Positions 21,978 through 29,690 of a DNA stretch of 33,199 nucleotides are shown in pieces (positions within the stretch are counted from its first letter, which is position 1; each line of letters begins with the position of its first letter). The position numbers and the translations under genes were made by a program. The notes under the pieces were generated by a model. That model did no database searches and had not been told where the DNA came from. It saw only the letters and a program-made list of their open reading frames with translations. The stretch spans positions 1 through 33,199 of the forward strand of contig LDXP01000025.1 of the NCBI GenBank assembly GCA_001443385.1, read 5' to 3'. Source of the stretch: Candidatus Rokubacteria bacterium CSP1-6. GTDB lineage: Bacteria > Methylomirabilota > Methylomirabilia > Rokubacteriales > CSP1-6.

Positions 21978-23097
21978 CGAGGAAGTTCAGGAAGAGCGAC
22001 CAGAGGCGCCAGAGCTCCCAGAGCGCTTCGCCCCACCCGGGCTGTCCCTCCCCCGCCTCCACATGCGCCAGCACGCCGACGATGGCGAGCCGCGTTCCTG
22101 GTTTTCCGGTGGCGGCCGCGGCCAGCCTCAGGCTCTCCGTGAACGGGACCGCGGGGTCCCCCCGGCCGTGGACCAGGAGGAGCCGGGCTCCAAGCCGCGG
22201 CACCGCCCGCTCGGGGGAGAGGCGGGCCAGGAGGTCTTGCAGCCCCGGCGGAAGGTTCCCCACGAGCGCGTCCACCCGGGCGGGGTCACGGTTCTCCACC
22301 AGGTCGAGGACCGCCGAGCCCTCGGGGGAGAGGGTGGCTGGCCCCCCTGGGGTCGGCCGGGCGAGCCACGCGTCGAGGGCCCGCCGGTCCTCGGCGCTCT
22401 TCAGGAGATCCAGATTCTCCCGGAGGAAGAGGCGAGCGGCCTCGGGCTGGGGTGAAACCCGTCCTGACACCCGCCCGTATCCGTACGCTCCCGTGAGAAA
22501 GTAGCGCAGCAGTTCGACCGCGGAGGCGTAGCCGCCGAGGCTCAGCACCGCGCCCACGCGGTCTGAGACGCGAGAATCGGCGGCGGCCAGGAGGGCCGGC
22601 CCCGCGCCGACGCTCACCCCAAGCACGCTGACCCGGCCCGAGCCCCTTTCCCCGGCGAGGGACCGGATCGCCGCCACCACGGGCTCGGCGTCCTCGGGCC
22701 TGAGGCGGAGGCGGGTCAGCCCGGGGATTGTCGGCACCGCTACGCGGAATCCCGCCCGGGCCAGGAGGCGCGCCGCCTGGGCCAGGCGCGGGTCATCTTT
22801 TCCCATCGGTGCCAGCCCGTGCACGAGCACGAGCGCGGGCGGGGTCCCGAGCGTCAGGGGCCGGTAGAGATCGATGGGGACGGGACGGTCAGCCAGGGGC
22901 GCTCGTGCGGGATTCGGGGTGAGCGCTGAGAGGAGCGGGAGCCTGCCCTCGGAGAGAAATTCGACCAGGAAAGCGGCGGCGGCGCAGACCGTCCGGACCG
23001 CCGACAGGGCGGGAAGGGCCAGCAGGGACGCAAGCAGCAGCCAGGCGACTGCCGGGCCAACTGACTTCGCCTTACTGCGTTCTCGGTCGTCGCCCAT
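21967..23097 (-). CDS. Membrane-anchored alpha/beta hydrolase
   Basis: The ~376-residue protein has an N-terminal membrane span (AVAWLLLASLLALPALSAV) followed by an alpha/beta hydrolase fold. It shows the oxyanion region LVLVHGLAPMGKDD, nucleophile elbow LGVSVGAG (GxSxG), acidic residue in LLVHGRGDPAVPF and the His in VLAHVEAG. It resembles dienelactone-hydrolase or X-Pro-dipeptidyl-like esterases; the substrate is unknown. The likely start is ATG 23097; a TTG two codons upstream is the alternative. The 75 nt between it and the next minus-strand gene hold no clear promoter. Confidence 0.85.
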   Translation of the reverse strand: MGDDRERSKAKSVGPAVAWLLLASLLALPALSAVRTVCAAAAFLVEFLSEGRLPLLSALTPNPARAPLADRPVPIDLYRPLTLGTPPALVLVHGLAPMGKDDPRLAQAARLLARAGFRVAVPTIPGLTRLRLRPEDAEPVVAAIRSLAGERGSGRVSVLGVSVGAGPALLAAADSRVSDRVGAVLSLGGYASAVELLRYFLTGAYGYGRVSGRVSPQPEAARLFLRENLDLLKSAEDRRALDAWLARPTPGGPATLSPEGSAVLDLVENRDPARVDALVGNLPPGLQDLLARLSPERAVPRLGARLLLVHGRGDPAVPFTESLRLAAAATGKPGTRLAIVGVLAHVEAGEGQPGWGEALWELWRLWSLFLNFLATS

Positions 23098-23178
23098 CCT
23101 CAACGTACAACTGCGTACGCCTCCGGTGGGCTCCTCCCTCGGGCCTTGTCTGGCTCGTCATTTGGCCCGGCAGGGCCG

Positions 23179-23811
23179 CTATTTGCGGTTGACGCACCTC
23201 AAGAGTCGCCAGCCGTTGAGGAGATTGACCTTCATCGAAAGCTCGGGGGCGAGCCCGACGTCCTTGAGCAGCGGCTCCATCGGGAGGTTGGATTTCCATC
23301 CCAGCCGGGTGCAGAGCGGGGAGACCAGGTCCTCGAAGGTGCCGACCAGCCGGGACTGGCTCCGGAAGTGGTTCAGGATCACGATGGTGCCGCCGGGCTT
23401 CACGACCCGGCGCATCTCCCGGAGCACTCCCAGCGGATCGGGCACCGCGCTGATCACGTACGTCGCCAGCGCTTGGTCGAACTCGTTGTCGGCGAAATCC
23501 ATGGCGGAGGCGTCCATCACCTTGAGGGTGACGTTGCCGAGGCCCAGCTCTTCGATCTTCTCCTGGGCCTTCTCCAGCATCTTGTCCGACAGGTCGATAC
23601 CGGTGAGACGGCAGCGCGGGGGGTAGAGCGGCAGGTTCAGCCCGGTCCCGATCCCGACTTCGAGGATCCGGTCATCCGGCTGAATATCCAGAGCCTTCAG
23701 CGCGGCGACGCGGCCGGGATGGAAGATCCTGTCGAAGATGAAATCGTAGATAGGGGAGTAGAGCGCGTAGGCGCGCTTGACCTGCCGCTTCTCCAGCGCC
23801 GCATCCACCAC
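23179..23811 (-). CDS. Class I SAM methyltransferase, PmtA-like (phospholipid N-methyltransferase)
   Basis: The 210-residue protein has AYALYSPIYDFIFDRIFHPGR ahead of the SAM domain, the arrangement of Rhodobacter/Sinorhizobium-type phosphatidylethanolamine N-methyltransferases. It then has motif I LEVGIGTGLNLPLYP, motif II GIDLSDKMLEKA and post-I VMDASAMDF. Three methylations of phosphatidylethanolamine would give phosphatidylcholine. UbiE-like quinone methylation is the alternative. The start is GTG 23811, 6 nt after GGAGGG; the frame stays open to 23949, but that extension is Cys/Trp-rich, unconserved-looking and not preceded by a ribosome site. The 138 nt upstream to mgtE hold no gene I can support. 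Confidence 0.82.
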   Translation of the reverse strand: MVDAALEKRQVKRAYALYSPIYDFIFDRIFHPGRVAALKALDIQPDDRILEVGIGTGLNLPLYPPRCRLTGIDLSDKMLEKAQEKIEELGLGNVTLKVMDASAMDFADNEFDQALATYVISAVPDPLGVLREMRRVVKPGGTIVILNHFRSQSRLVGTFEDLVSPLCTRLGWKSNLPMEPLLKDVGLAPELSMKVNLLNGWRLLRCVNRK

Positions 23812-23949
23812 TGTGCGCCCTCCGTTCAGAACCTGAAGCCGCAGCGCGCTAGATGTACCACACCACCCGCATTCCTGCCAAGGGGAAAATTCGCCCGACC
23901 ACGCGGCCTCCGGCCGGACGCGGTGCCCGCAAAGGAGTGTCCTCGACAT

Positions 23950-25299
23950 CTATAAGAGGAACTTGATGAGCAGCGTGGCAAGCCCCAGGAACGAGAAGAA
24001 GCCGAAGACGTCGGTGAACGTGGTGATGATGACGCTCGAGGCGATGGCCGGGTCCAGCCGGAAGGTCTTGAGCGCCAGCGGGACCAGGGTGCCGACGACG
24101 GCCGCCACCACCATGTTGAAGATGAGCGCCACTCCCAGGATCAGGCTCAGGAGGAGCTGTCCTTTCCAGATATACGCGATCACAGCCATGACCACGCCGT
24201 TGGCGGCGCCCGTCGTCAGGCCCAGGGTGACCTCCTTCCGGAGGACGCGCAGCAGCACGGACGCCGTCATGTCGCCGAGCGCGATGCCCCGCACCACCAC
24301 CGTGGCCGTCTGCGTCGTCCCGATCCCCCCCATGGAGGCGACGATGGGCATGAAGACGGCGAGCGTGGCCAGGCTCCGGATGGAGCCCTCGAAGAGGCCG
24401 ATGACCGAGGCCGCCAGAATCGCGGTGGCCAGGTTGATGAACCGCCAGACGAGCCGTTTGGTGAACACGGCCTGCGCGGGGTCCAGCACGGTCTCGTCGC
24501 CGGCCACTCCGCCGAAGCGCTGGATGTCCTCCGTGGCTTCCTGCTGGATGACGTCGATGACGTCGTCCACCGTGACGGTCCCCAGCAGGCGCCGGTCCCC
24601 GTCCACCACGGGGACCGCCAGCAGGTTGTACTTGGCCACGAGGCGGGCCGCCTCTTCCTGGTCGGTCTCGGGCGTCACGCTGACGACGTCCTCGTGGCGG
24701 ATCAGCCGGATGGGTGTCGCCGGGTCCGCGGTGATGAGGCGGCGCAGCGGCACCACGCCGACCAGGTGGTCGTGATCGTCCACCACGTAGAGGTAGAACG
24801 CGTGCTCCGACGAGGCACTCTTCCGCACGTGGTCGAGGGCCTGGGCGACGCTCATCTCCTCGTGGACGGCGACGAACTCCGGGGACATGATGCGGCCGGC
24901 GGTCTTCTCGCCGTACTCGAGGAGCTCCTGGACCTCCTCCGACTTCTCCTCCTTCATCAGGTCCAGGACCTTCTCGGCCTGCTCCTCCGACAGCTCGTCC
25001 ACGACCTGGGCCGCGTTGTCCGTGGGCATCTGCTCCAGAATCCCCGACAGCTCGACCTCGTCCAGCGCCCGCACCAGCTCGAGGAGGGTCTGGTCGTCCA
25101 TCTCGTGGAGGACGGAGCCGGCCTGCTCCCTGCTCAGCAACCGGAAGACGGTGGTTTGCTGCTCCACCGGCAGCTCGCGCAGCGCGCGCGACACATCGGC
25201 CGGATGGGACTCCGCCAGGAGCTGGGCGAGCCGCTCGGCGCGGTCCGTGTCGAGGAGATCCTTGACGTCTTCGGTGAGCCGGAAGAGCTCTTCCATCAT
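23950..25299 (-). CDS. mgtE: Magnesium transporter MgtE
   Basis: The 449-residue protein has the MgtE order: a cytoplasmic N-domain of acidic helical repeats (residues 1-130, SHPADVSRALRELP, LLSREQAGSVLHEMDD), two CBS domains (about 135-255, with GRIMSPEFVAV and DVVSVTPETDQEEAARL), and five membrane helices from about 275. These include PIVASMGGIGTTQTATVVVRGIALGD, the pore signature. Mg2+ binding between the N and CBS domains closes the channel. AAAAGGCA is a weak Shine-Dalgarno. It lies 9 nt after the LapA-like gene and is probably co-transcribed with it. Confidence 0.96.
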   Translation of the reverse strand: MMEELFRLTEDVKDLLDTDRAERLAQLLAESHPADVSRALRELPVEQQTTVFRLLSREQAGSVLHEMDDQTLLELVRALDEVELSGILEQMPTDNAAQVVDELSEEQAEKVLDLMKEEKSEEVQELLEYGEKTAGRIMSPEFVAVHEEMSVAQALDHVRKSASSEHAFYLYVVDDHDHLVGVVPLRRLITADPATPIRLIRHEDVVSVTPETDQEEAARLVAKYNLLAVPVVDGDRRLLGTVTVDDVIDVIQQEATEDIQRFGGVAGDETVLDPAQAVFTKRLVWRFINLATAILAASVIGLFEGSIRSLATLAVFMPIVASMGGIGTTQTATVVVRGIALGDMTASVLLRVLRKEVTLGLTTGAANGVVMAVIAYIWKGQLLLSLILGVALIFNMVVAAVVGTLVPLALKTFRLDPAIASSVIITTFTDVFGFFSFLGLATLLIKFLL

Positions 25300-25308
25300 T
25301 GCCTTTTG

Positions 25309-25572
25309 TCAGTCGTGTGCACGGGGGGCCTCGAGGCTTCGCACGCGGGCCTCGAGCTGCCGGATTCTCGACCGGAGCCGCCATCGCTGGACGAGGCCGA
25401 TCAGGCTCACGATGATCGCTCCCGCCACGCCAGAGATGAGGATCACCGCGGCCAGCGGCGCGCGCTCGATCTGCCAGGCCAGGAACCGGATCGTCACCTG
25501 GTCGGGGTTCTGGAGGGCGAAGATGGCGACGGCGACGGCCGCCACGGCGATCAGCACGTAGACGGCTGGCAT
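25309..25572 (-). CDS. LapA-domain (DUF1049) small membrane protein
   Basis: The 87-residue protein has two membrane spans (YVLIAVAAVAVAIFALQNPDQVTIRFL and PLAAVILISGVAGAIIVSLIGLVQRW), then a basic, coiled-coil-prone tail (RLRSRIRQLEARVRSLE). The ALQNPDQVTIRFLAW stretch is the LapA/YciS signature. In Escherichia coli LapA works with LapB in lipopolysaccharide assembly control, but many bacteria carry single LapA-like proteins of unknown role. It sits 4 nt after the 50-residue ORF and 9 nt before mgtE. Confidence 0.85.
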   Translation of the reverse strand: MPAVYVLIAVAAVAVAIFALQNPDQVTIRFLAWQIERAPLAAVILISGVAGAIIVSLIGLVQRWRLRSRIRQLEARVRSLEAPRAHD

Positions 25573-25576
25573 GGGC

Positions 25577-25729
25577 TCAGCCCCGGTCGGTCCCGGCGCC
25601 CGGGCCGTTGCCGCCCAGCGCCCGCACCCCGGCGTCCGCCACGAGGTAGAGCGGGGGATCCCCCGCCGGCGTCGTGCCGCCCAGGAGGTGGTGCAGGAAG
25701 TCGTCGGGGCAGATCAGCACATACCGCAT
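25577..25729 (-). CDS. Hypothetical 50-residue protein
   Basis: ATG at 25729 to TGA at 25577 encodes MRYVLICPDDFLHHLLGGTT, continuing with PPLYLVADAGVRALGGNGPG and a short polar end. Its stop is 4 nt before the LapA start, and the reading looks protein-like (ordered beta/helix start, no low-complexity runs). A TAGAAT at plus 25755-25760 (read leftward) could be its -10; no strong -35 or Shine-Dalgarno is seen. I do not recognise the family. Confidence 0.5.
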   Translation of the reverse strand: MRYVLICPDDFLHHLLGGTTPAGDPPLYLVADAGVRALGGNGPGAGTDRG

Positions 25730-25788
25730 GAGATAGCCTCGGTCCGGAGAGTCAATTCTACTCCCGGGGCGGGGCTGCGGCGAAACTT

Positions 25789-26205
25789 TTAGCCGCGGCG
25801 CGAGCGCCGGAACGCCTCGCGCCCCGCCGTGACCCCGGCCCGTAGGCCGCGGGACAGGACGCGGGCCTCCGCCGCCGACGCGCGCACGATTTCGCGGCCC
25901 TGGGAGAGCGACCGCTGGAGCGTCGGTTCCACCGAGCGCATGAGCTTCTCCACGCGTCGGCGACCGGTCTGAAGCGCCTCGCTCACGCGGTCCCGGGAGA
26001 TGCGGAGGGCGGCTTCGACGCGCGCGACCTGGCTCGCGGCGTTCTTCTCCAGCCGCGCCAGGCGGACGCGGGCCGTGCCGCGGGCCTGGCGCGTCTGGCC
26101 CTGGAGGACCTTGAGCTGGCCCTCGAGCTTCAGGAGACGGCCCTCGAGCTCCTTGATCTTCCCGCGGGCCTGGTCGATTCTTCCTCCTCGCGTTCCTCCG
26201 GCCAT
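25789..26205 (-). CDS. Basic Ala/Arg-rich coiled-coil protein of unknown function
   Basis: The 138-residue protein is predicted to be all helix, with a heptad-like start (DQARGKIKELEGRLLKLEGQLKVLQGQT) and a long Arg/Ala-rich region ending in RRSRRG. There is no signal peptide or membrane span. It resembles histone-like, apolipoprotein-like or phasin-like helices only in composition, so DNA or polymer-surface binding is a guess. AAAGGAG lies 7 nt before the ATG at 26205. It is a monocistron or follows the antiporter gene by 67 nt. Confidence 0.7.
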   Translation of the reverse strand: MAGGTRGGRIDQARGKIKELEGRLLKLEGQLKVLQGQTRQARGTARVRLARLEKNAASQVARVEAALRISRDRVSEALQTGRRRVEKLMRSVEPTLQRSLSQGREIVRASAAEARVLSRGLRAGVTAGREAFRRSRRG

Positions 26206-26272
26206 AGGAAGGCTCCTTTCAGATAGGTTCGTGGTCTCATCGTACCCCAGGATGGGGGAGGGAATGGTAGTC

Positions 26273-27433
26273 TCAATCGGTGCCTCGTGACCCTCGGTAG
26301 AGGACCTTGAGCCACGGCGGGACGATGAAGGTCGAGACCAGGACCATGGTGACGAGCGCCGAGTAAAGCTCCTGTTCGATCACCCTGTTGGCGAGGCCGA
26401 TGCCGGCGAAGATCAGGCCCACTTCGCCGCGCGGGATCATACCCACGCCCACTCTCCAGCGCCCGACGCCCCGCTGGTACACGCCGAGGCCGGCCGCGAG
26501 CTTCCCAAGCACCGCCACGGCGGTCAGGGCGAGGGTGAAGCTGAGCGCGCCGTCCCCGAAGGGGTTCAGCATCCCGGGATCCACCTTCATCCCGACCGTC
26601 ACGAAGAAGACCGGAACGAAGAGATCGGCCACCGGCTTCAGTCGCTCTTCGATGTGGGCGCGGGGCTCGGTCCGGGCGAGGACGAGACCGGCGGCGAAGG
26701 CGCCGATGATCGCCGCGAGGCCGATCCGCTCGGAGAGCGCGGCCAGCAGGACGCAGAAGAGCACCGCATACACGATCAGGCTACCGCGGGCCCGCATGGT
26801 CCCGACCCAGCGGAGGAGGGTCGGGGCGAACCGGATCCCGAGGGCGACGGCCACGACCAGGAAGATTAGCGCCTTGGCGAGGATGAGGGCTGCGGTGGTA
26901 AGGGAGAAGACCCCTGTCTGGGCCAGCCCCGTCACCACGGCCAGGATCACGAGCCCCAGGATGTCGTCCAGGACCGCCGCGCCCAGAATGACTCTGGAGG
27001 CTGTCTCCCGGAGGCGGCCCAGGTCCGAAAGCACGCGGGCCGTGATCCCGACGCTCGTCGCCGTGAGCGTTGCGCCGATGAAGATCGCGACGAGCGTGGG
27101 CTTGCCCCACCAGATGGCGAGCCCGTAGCCGAGGGCGAAGGGGCAGGCGACCCCGATGAAGGCCACGACCGTCGATTGGAGGCCGGCCCGGAGCAGTTCC
27201 CCCAGGTCCGACTCCAGGCCGATCTCGAAGAGGAGGATGACGACCCCGATCTCGGCCAGGGCGTGGAGGATCTCGGACTCGTGGACCAGGCCGAGCACTC
27301 GCGGCCCGATCAGCACGCCCGCCAGCAGCTCGCCCAGGACGGCCGTCTGGCCGACGCGCTCCATCGCCTCGCCGGCCAGCTTGGCCGCGAGCCAGACGAT
27401 CGCCAGGCTGAGCAGGAGCTCGCCGAGTCCCAC
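26273..27433 (-). CDS. CPA2-family cation/proton antiporter (membrane domain only)
   Basis: The 386-residue protein has about twelve membrane spans. It shows family signatures LAGVLIGPRVLGL, AEIGVVILLFEIGLESD, TLTATSVGITARVL, VILGAAVLDDILGLVILAVVTG (the paired Asp of the ion site), LAAIIGAFAAGLVLAR and MIPRGEVGLIFAGIGL. It exchanges Na+ or K+ for H+ and lacks the C-terminal TrkA-N domain found in the Kef-like protein at 29690. The start is GTG 27433, but AGGAGG lies directly against that codon (AGGAGGTG), an unusual spacing; an in-frame stop upstream excludes a longer protein. The 186 nt to the divergent DUF5752 gene hold only a TATAAT and a short hydrophobic ORF fragment. Confidence 0.92.
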   Translation of the reverse strand: MGLGELLLSLAIVWLAAKLAGEAMERVGQTAVLGELLAGVLIGPRVLGLVHESEILHALAEIGVVILLFEIGLESDLGELLRAGLQSTVVAFIGVACPFALGYGLAIWWGKPTLVAIFIGATLTATSVGITARVLSDLGRLRETASRVILGAAVLDDILGLVILAVVTGLAQTGVFSLTTAALILAKALIFLVVAVALGIRFAPTLLRWVGTMRARGSLIVYAVLFCVLLAALSERIGLAAIIGAFAAGLVLARTEPRAHIEERLKPVADLFVPVFFVTVGMKVDPGMLNPFGDGALSFTLALTAVAVLGKLAAGLGVYQRGVGRWRVGVGMIPRGEVGLIFAGIGLANRVIEQELYSALVTMVLVSTFIVPPWLKVLYRGSRGTD

Positions 27434-27601
27434 CTCCTTAGCTTACTTCATTCGGCCATCAGGTCAGCAGCTTGATGATCGCGGCGATCGCGAAGACGAC
27501 GGATCAGAAGGGCCGGACGGAGGTCAGGCGGGTTCGGTGGGGCTCTGCGGGGATCGGTCGGCGGAAGGGTCCCGGCGCGGGAGAAGTGGGATGAGGTTCG
27601 C

Positions 27602-27607
27602 TATAAT
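27602..27607 (+). promoter_or_regulatory. -10 element of the DUF5752-treT operon
   Basis: A perfect TATAAT ends 12 nt before the ATG at 27620, with no recognisable -35 at 16-18 bp. The predicted +1 (~27614) leaves a leader of about six nt and no Shine-Dalgarno, so the mRNA is probably leaderless. Confidence 0.5.
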
Positions 27608-27619
27608 AGCCTAATCGCC

Positions 27620-28294
27620 ATGGCGCAACCAGCTCCCTTCGTGTTCTTCGGGTGCATCGAGCTCAGGGAGCTCCTGGGCCTGCGCGCGAGGGACGAGCGG
27701 GAGCTCCTGGAGCAACTGGAGCGGGCCCCCCTGGGCTCGGTCTATTACCATACCCACAGCGTCTTCCTCCGCCACCACCAGGTCACGGGGGCCTACCCGA
27801 ACGACTTTGCCAACTGGGTGGCGTTCCAGGTCCGCGATCAGGTGCTCGGCGAGCGTCTGGCCGTCGTGGATCCGTTCGCGTTCGGCAGCCTCGAGGCGCT
27901 GCGGGAGGAGCTGGTGTCCGTCATCGATGACCACATCGCCACCCTGCATCCGGTCCCCCGGGTCGTCTTCGGGGACCCCTTCTTCTTCGTCCAGTCGCAC
28001 GTGATCGAGGTGCCCACCGGGATGGAGGCGCAGAGCCTCGGCGAGTTCCGTCAATGCCTCGCCGAGGTGGACGCCAGCTCGATCTACTTCCACGCGCTCG
28101 AATCGCGCATCCGACGCGGCCATCCCCACGGTGATTTCGCGGAATGGATCGATCGGGCGCTCGGGCTTTCGCCGCTAGCAGAAGAGATCGCCCGGATCAA
28201 TCCGTACCTGGGCGGCCTCGAAGAGATCCGCCTCCGGATGCTCCGGCTGCTGGATGCGGTGCTCGGGCGGGAGGCAGCCGCCGGTGGGGAATAG
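27620..28294 (+). CDS. DUF5752 family protein
   Basis: The 224-residue soluble protein opens MAQPAPFVFFGCIELRELLG and contains VYYHTHSVFLRHHQVTGAYPNDFANWV and IYFHALESRIRRGHPHGDFAEWI. These are two related His/aromatic-rich units that look like an internal duplication. I recognise it as DUF5752, function unknown, which is typically encoded before a TreT-type trehalose synthase. It overlaps treT by 11 nt. The conserved His, Asp and Trp residues in the two units suggest ligand or metal binding. No membrane segments. Confidence 0.85.
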   Translation: MAQPAPFVFFGCIELRELLGLRARDERELLEQLERAPLGSVYYHTHSVFLRHHQVTGAYPNDFANWVAFQVRDQVLGERLAVVDPFAFGSLEALREELVSVIDDHIATLHPVPRVVFGDPFFFVQSHVIEVPTGMEAQSLGEFRQCLAEVDASSIYFHALESRIRRGHPHGDFAEWIDRALGLSPLAEEIARINPYLGGLEEIRLRMLRLLDAVLGREAAAGGE

Positions 28295-29492
28295 CGTGCT
28301 CGGTATCGACGCCTACCGGGAGGTGGCGCCCAAGGGGACCATCGACTTCCTGCTGCGCCTGGCCGAACGGGCGCGCGGGCGGCGCTTCCTCCACGTCAAC
28401 TCCACCCGCTACGGCGGTGGCGTGGCCGAGATCCTCACCCGCCTCGTGCCCATCATGGGAGAGCTCGGCATCAAGGCGGATTGGGAGGTCATCGAGGGCG
28501 ATCCAGAGTTCTTCGCCACCACCAAAGCCTTCCACAACGCCCTCCAGGGGACCGAGCAGGTGTTCACGGAGGCGATGCTGGAGCATTACCTCGAGGTCAA
28601 CCGGGCCAACGCCGAGCGCCTCAGGCCGGCGGGCGACCTCGTGCTGATCCACGATCCCCAGCCGGCGGCGATGATCGAGGCCCGCCCGCCGGAAGGCAAA
28701 TGGGTCTGGCGCTGTCATATCGATCTTTCCACCCCCCAGCGGCGCGCCTGGGCGTTCCTGCGCCGGCACGTGCTCCGGTACAACGCGGCCGTCTTCTCCC
28801 TCCCGGCCTTCGCCCAGCAGCTCCCCCTTCCCCAGTTCCTCGTCTACCCGTCCATCGACCCGCTGGCGGAGAAGAACCGGCGGATGACCAAGGGCGAGAT
28901 CGCCAAGATCCTCGCCAATCTCCAGATCCCTGACGACAAGCCGATCCTTCTCCAGGTCTCGCGCTTCGACCGTTTCAAGGACCCCATCGGGGTCATCAAC
29001 GCCTACCGGCTGGTCAAGCGCTACCACGACGTGCGGCTGGTGCTGGCGGGGGGAGGCGCGGCGGACGACCCTGAAGGGGCGCAGGTCCTGGCGGAGGTCC
29101 GGGAGGCGGCGGGGCGCGATCCCGATGTCTACGTGCTCGATCTGCCCTCCAACGCGCACCTCCAGATCAACGCCCTCCAGCGCTCCGCCACCATCGTCAT
29201 CCAGAAGTCCACGCGGGAGGGGTTTGGCCTGACGGTGGCCGAGGCGATGTGGAAGGGGAAGCCCGTCATCGGCGGGGCGACGGGCGGCATCACCGTGCAG
29301 ATCCTCTACGGGGTCACGGGCTACACCGTGAACTCGGTGGAAGGCTGCGCCTACCGGATCCGCCACCTCCTGAGCAACCCGGCCCTCATGCGGAAGATGG
29401 GGGAGGCCGGGCGCGAGCACGTGCGGCGGAATTTCCTCGTCACCCGCCACCTCCGGGATTACCTCTCCCTGCTGGTCCACCTCACCGCCTGA
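28284..29492 (+). CDS. treT: Trehalose synthase TreT (GT4, glycosyl-transferring)
   Basis: TreT joins the glucosyl unit of ADP- or UDP-glucose to free glucose in one step, making trehalose. The ~402-residue protein has the TreT-typical N-terminus (FLHVNSTRYGGGVAEILTRLVPIM, IEGDPEFFATTKAFHNALQG), HDPQPAAMI, WRCHIDLSTP, LQVSRFDRFKDPIGVINAY and the EX7E region STREGFGLTVAEAMWKGKPVIGG. I choose GTG 28284 after GGGAGG; GTG 28296 is possible, and an ATG at 28254 lies deeper in DUF5752. Adjacent genes encode a zinc-ribbon protein and a Kef antiporter, and otsAB lies close by, so two trehalose routes coexist. Confidence 0.9.
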   Translation: MGNSVLGIDAYREVAPKGTIDFLLRLAERARGRRFLHVNSTRYGGGVAEILTRLVPIMGELGIKADWEVIEGDPEFFATTKAFHNALQGTEQVFTEAMLEHYLEVNRANAERLRPAGDLVLIHDPQPAAMIEARPPEGKWVWRCHIDLSTPQRRAWAFLRRHVLRYNAAVFSLPAFAQQLPLPQFLVYPSIDPLAEKNRRMTKGEIAKILANLQIPDDKPILLQVSRFDRFKDPIGVINAYRLVKRYHDVRLVLAGGGAADDPEGAQVLAEVREAAGRDPDVYVLDLPSNAHLQINALQRSATIVIQKSTREGFGLTVAEAMWKGKPVIGGATGGITVQILYGVTGYTVNSVEGCAYRIRHLLSNPALMRKMGEAGREHVRRNFLVTRHLRDYLSLLVHLTA

Positions 29493-29507
29493 CACACAGG
29501 GGCCGAG

Positions 29508-29690
29508 ATGAACCCGATCTTCCAATGGATCGTTGCCCATACCACAGCGAAGTCGCTGGCACGACGCTGCCCACAATGTCAACGCACGCAAATTGTGGGC
29601 CGCAGCCAGGTCCGGGACACGGTACCCTGTGAGTTTTGCCGAACGCCTATTCCGCCGAAGGGCAGTTCGGGAGAAGGCTCGGGCACCTGA
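29508..29690 (+). CDS. 60-residue zinc-ribbon-like protein
   Basis: The protein has two CxxC knuckles, CPQC (residues 21-24) and CEFC (41-44), sixteen residues apart, as in a single zinc ribbon, with a short helical N-terminus (MNPIFQWIVAHTTAKSLARR) and a disordered Gly/Ser tail. CAGGGG precedes the ATG by a few bases. Its TGA overlaps the antiporter ATG by one base (TGATG), which supports it as a real coupled gene. It may regulate translation of, or bind to, its neighbours; no family assigned. Confidence 0.7.
   Translation: MNPIFQWIVAHTTAKSLARRCPQCQRTQIVGRSQVRDTVPCEFCRTPIPPKGSSGEGSGT

Noticed and set aside
23812-23949. N-terminal extension of the PmtA-like protein or a separate small gene
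   Set aside because: GGAGGG with GTG 23811 gives the expected N-terminus; the extension has no ribosome site and an odd Cys/Trp-rich composition.
27465-27520. Short minus-strand fragment reading SVVFAIAAIIKLLT before a stop
   Set aside because: It looks like the end of a membrane segment but has a stop directly upstream in frame; too short to call a pseudogene.
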